Positions 5,064 to 7,924 of a stretch of 7,924 nt of DNA are shown here, piece by piece. Origin of the DNA: Prolixibacteraceae bacterium UBA6162 (GTDB lineage: Bacteria; Bacteroidota; Bacteroidia; Bacteroidales; Prolixibacteraceae); contig DIUI01000108.1 in the NCBI GenBank assembly GCA_002428215.1, positions 1 through 7,924 of the forward strand. The letters are read 5' to 3'. How positions within the stretch are numbered: position 1 is the first letter of the stretch; each line of letters opens with the position of its first letter. The notes below the pieces were generated by a model that was given only the letters and a program-made list of their open reading frames with translations, did not search any database and was not told the origin of the DNA. The position numbers were made by a program, and so were the translations under genes.

Positions 5064-7924
5064 CTATTCTTCTTCCTCAACAGGCTCTTTCATTTCTACC
5101 ATCAGATCGTATTCAGTTTTTGAACCGACCACGAGGTTTTTATACTCCTTGAGACCTGTACCTGCAGGAATAAGATGCCCACAGATTACATTCTCTTTCA
5201 GTCCGTCGAGGTAGTCCATCTTACCTTGAGTAGCAGCCTCATTGAGCACTTTGGTAGTTTCCTGGAACGATGCAGCCGACAACCAGCTTCTGGTTTGAAG
5301 AGCAGCACGTGTTATTCCCTGGAGCACCTGGCTCGATGTTGCCGGTATGGCATCACGGCCCTCAACCAGCTTCTTGTCTTTACGACGCAGTACCGAATTT
5401 TCGTCGCGTAAACGACGGGCAGAAATAATCTGACCGGCATGCAGACCTTCGGCATCACCTGCTTCTATAACAACCTTTTTGTTATAAATCCAATCATTCT
5501 CTGCCATGAACTCATTCTTGTCCACAATCTGCTTTTCGAGGAAGCGAGTATCACCCGGATCTTCAATTTCAACCTTCCGCATCATCTGACGAATAATTAC
5601 TTCGTAGTGCTTATCGTTGATTTTTACCCCCTGCATACGATACACGTCCTGTACTTCATTCAGAATGTACTCCTGCACAGCCGTTGGGCCTTTAATGGCA
5701 AGAATATCGGATGGCGTAATAGCACCATCTGAAAGCGGGGTTCCAGCGCGGATATAGTCGTTATCCTGCACCAGTATCTGTTTTGATAGCTGCACAAGGT
5801 AACGCTTAACCTCTCCGGTTTTGGAAGTAATCACAATTTCGCGGTTACCACGTTTAATTTTACCCAGCGACACCTCTCCATCGATTTCAGAAACCACAGC
5901 AGGGTTCGATGGATTACGGGCTTCGAAAAGTTCAGTTACACGGGGCAAACCACCTGTGATATCACCTGCCTTACCAGCTGCCCGCGGAATTTTGACCAAA
6001 ACCTGCCCGGCCCTAACCTTCTCTTTGTTGTTCACCGAAAGGTGACCCCCTACAGGAAGGTTATAAGCACGTATCATTTCGCCTTTCGCATCCAAAATAT
6101 GGATCGAAGGATTTCGGGTCTTATCACGGGTTTCTATAATTACTTTTTCATTGTAACCAGTCTGCTCGTCCGACTCTTCGCGGAAGGTAATACCCTCCTC
6201 CAGGTTATCGAATCTGATGGTTCCTTCGAATTCTGAAATAATCACACCGTTGTATGGATCCCATTCGCAAAGGAGCATACCCTTTGAAACACTGGCCCCG
6301 TTCTTGATATATAGTTTAGAACCATAAGGGATGGTGTGACTTGACAGTTGAATATTTGTATTTTTATCGATAATCTTTAGCTCTGCCAAACGGCTCACTA
6401 CGATGTCAACATTGTTGTTATCGCGGTCAAGATACTCTACCGTTCTTAATTCCTCAATTTCGGCATATCCATCGTATTTTGAAACTACAGACGATTGTGC
6501 TGAAATGTTGCCGGCAATACCCCCTACGTGGAAAGTCCTCAATGTAAGCTGGGTACCAGGTTCGCCAATCGATTGTGCAGCGATAACCCCGGCGGCCTCA
6601 CCCCTTTGAACTTTATTTCCGGAAGCAAGATTACGACCATAGCATTTGGCACACACACCCACTTCTGATTCGCAGGTAAGCACAGAGCGAATTTCAACAC
6701 TCTCGATGGGTGATTCATCGATAATCGCCACTACCTCTTCAGTAATCTCATCGCCCGACTTCACAATCAGATCTCCGTTGAACGGATGATAAATATCGTG
6801 AACCGATGTACGCCCGAGAATACGTTCTGAGAGCGATGCGACAACCTCTTCGTTGTTCTTGATAGCGGTAGCTATCAAACCACGCAGCGTACCACAGTCG
6901 TCTTCGTTGATAATAACATCTTGTGCTACGTCAACAAGTCGACGTGTAAGGTAACCAGCATCGGCTGTTTTGAGCGCAGTATCCGCCAAACCCTTACGGG
7001 CACCGTGGGTAGAAATAAAGTACTCAAGTACCGAAAGACCCTCCTTGAAGTTGGCAAGAATTGGGTTTTCAATAATTTGCGAAGTGGTAGATCCCGACTT
7101 TTGCGGTTTGGCCATCAGTCCCCTCATACCGCAAAGCTGCCGAATCTGTTCTTTCGAACCCCGTGCTCCGGAATCAAGCATCATATAGATGGAATTGAAA
7201 CCCTGCTTATCGGTACTCAGTGTTTTCATCACAGAGTTTGTGAGTTTGGCATTGGCATGTGTCCAAATGTCAATTACCTGATTGTACCGTTCGTTATTGG
7301 TGATGAAACCCATGTTGTAATTGGCCATAACCTCATCAACCTCTTTGTAACCTTCGGCTACGATCTGGGCTTTATCTTCCGGAATAATAACATCATCGAG
7401 ATTGAACGACAATCCTCCGCGATATGCCCAATAGTATCCAGAATATTTAATATCGTCGAGGAAGGCAACAGTTGCTGCATTTCCGGCTTTCTTAAATACC
7501 AGGGAGATGATATCGCGCAATGATTTCTTGGTCAGCAATTGATTGATATAACCAACCGATTTGGGAACGTGCTCATTAAAGAGTACACGGCCAACGGTAG
7601 TTTCTATGATGTGGTGAAAAAATTCACCCTTCTCATCAACATCTTCAACTTTTACTTTAATTACAGTATGCATACCTACCACTCCCTCGTTGAAGGCGAT
7701 TTCAACCTCATCGGGCGAATAGAAAATCATCCCTTCGCCTTTCGAGCCAGGACGAGCTTTGGTCATATAATACAGACCCAGTACCATGTCCTGCGAAGGA
7801 ACTGTAATAGGCGCACCATTAGCAGGGTTGAGCAGGTTGTGCGAAGCAAGCATCAGAAGCTGTGCTTCCAGGATAGCTGCATTCCCTAGCGGAAGGTGAA
7901 CAGCCATCTGGTCACCGTCGAAGT
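5064..7924 (-). CDS. rpoC: DNA-directed RNA polymerase subunit beta' (C-terminal part, 5' end outside window)
   Basis: This is the largest subunit of the cytoplasmic RNA polymerase core. About 952 residues are visible; the N-terminal part lies beyond the right edge. The first visible codons read FDGDQ, the end of the Mg-chelating NADFDGD motif. Counting from the Met at 7907, the bridge helix lies at about 293-325 ([18 protein letters not shown]). The second zinc site is complete with C338, C412, C419 and C422. The trigger loop begins near 445 ([17 protein letters not shown]) with R457 and H460, and Leu456 stands where E. coli has Met932. An insertion of about 175 residues (about 470-645), matching E. 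coli SI3 in place and size, separates the two arms of the trigger loop, which resumes at [17 protein letters not shown] short Ser/Thr-rich insertion at about 270-276 is absent from E. coli. The chain ends in an acidic tail (EPVEEEE) and a TAG stop. The gene is intact as far as seen; rpoB is expected just upstream. Confidence 0.98.
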   Translation of the reverse strand, partial: FDGDQMAVHLPLGNAAILEAQLLMLASHNLLNPANGAPITVPSQDMVLGLYYMTKARPGSKGEGMIFYSPDEVEIAFNEGVVGMHTVIKVKVEDVDEKGEFFHHIIETTVGRVLFNEHVPKSVGYINQLLTKKSLRDIISLVFKKAGNAATVAFLDDIKYSGYYWAYRGGLSFNLDDVIIPEDKAQIVAEGYKEVDEVMANYNMGFITNNERYNQVIDIWTHANAKLTNSVMKTLSTDKQGFNSIYMMLDSGARGSKEQIRQLCGMRGLMAKPQKSGSTTSQIIENPILANFKEGLSVLEYFISTHGARKGLADTALKTADAGYLTRRLVDVAQDVIINEDDCGTLRGLIATAIKNNEEVVASLSERILGRTSVHDIYHPFNGDLIVKSGDEITEEVVAIIDESPIESVEIRSVLTCESEVGVCAKCYGRNLASGNKVQRGEAAGVIAAQSIGEPGTQLTLRTFHVGGIAGNISAQSSVVSKYDGYAEIEELRTVEYLDRDNNNVDIVVSRLAELKIIDKNTNIQLSSHTIPYGSKLYIKNGASVSKGMLLCEWDPYNGVIISEFEGTIRFDNLEEGITFREESDEQTGYNEKVIIETRDKTRNPSIHILDAKGEMIRAYNLPVGGHLSVNNKEKVRAGQVLVKIPRAAGKAGDITGGLPRVTELFEARNPSNPAVVSEIDGEVSLGKIKRGNREIVITSKTGEVKRYLVQLSKQILVQDNDYIRAGTPLSDGAITPSDILAIKGPTAVQEYILNEVQDVYRMQGVKINDKHYEVIIRQMMRKVEIEDPGDTRFLEKQIVDKNEFMAENDWIYNKKVVIEAGDAEGLHAGQIISARRLRDENSVLRRKDKKLVEGRDAIPATSSQVLQGITRAALQTRSWLSAASFQETTKVLNEAATQGKMDYLDGLKENVICGHLIPAGTGLKEYKNLVVGSKTEYDLMVEMKEPVEEEE

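Noticed and set aside
6921..7523. 200-residue open frame on the plus strand
   Set aside because: It lies wholly inside rpoC on the opposite strand, antisense to the invariant bridge-helix region, and resembles no family; it is a shadow of rpoC.

Overview
The window looks like chromosomal core DNA from a member of the Bacteroidota, probably an anaerobic or facultative Bacteroidales-type lineage. Three things point there. The proteins have a Bacteroidota flavour: a beta' subunit with a large trigger-loop insertion, followed at once by a DUF3467 gene. Three minus-strand promoters fit the Bacteroidota form (TTTG, 19 nt, TAnnTTTG). No gene start carries a strong Shine-Dalgarno; the start regions are A-rich instead. 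I did not compute GC content or run any search.

Every gene lies on the minus strand, so transcription runs from the right edge to the left edge. From right to left the layout is as follows. (1) 7924-5064: the C-terminal two thirds of rpoC, cut by the window edge inside the catalytic NADFDGD motif. (2) 5054-4731: a small DUF3467 gene only 9 bp after rpoC, followed by a clean intrinsic terminator (4692-4720) that closes the rpoBC-type operon. (3) 4730-4319: an intergenic stretch holding that terminator, a promoter at 4516-4546 and a leader of about 190 nt. (4) 4318-611: a three-gene operon of etfB, etfA and a long acyl-CoA dehydrogenase. (5) 610-1: 610 bp without a gene, which I read as the control region of a ribosomal RNA operon. 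It has two tandem promoters (443-473 and 280-310), a leader hairpin, a boxA-like antitermination site (107-118), and at the very edge what appears to be the first nine bases of 16S rRNA, the rest lying outside the window.

Functionally the window holds transcription machinery (RNA polymerase beta'), a fatty acyl-CoA oxidation or reduction module (dehydrogenase plus its two-subunit flavoprotein electron carrier), and probably the start of a ribosomal RNA operon. The ETF subunits carry segments that resemble electron-bifurcating ETFs more than the mitochondrial type. That makes the etf operon the most interesting biochemistry here, while the unannotated rRNA control region is the most informative non-coding part. 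I found no mobile element, CRISPR array, tRNA or obviously new system.
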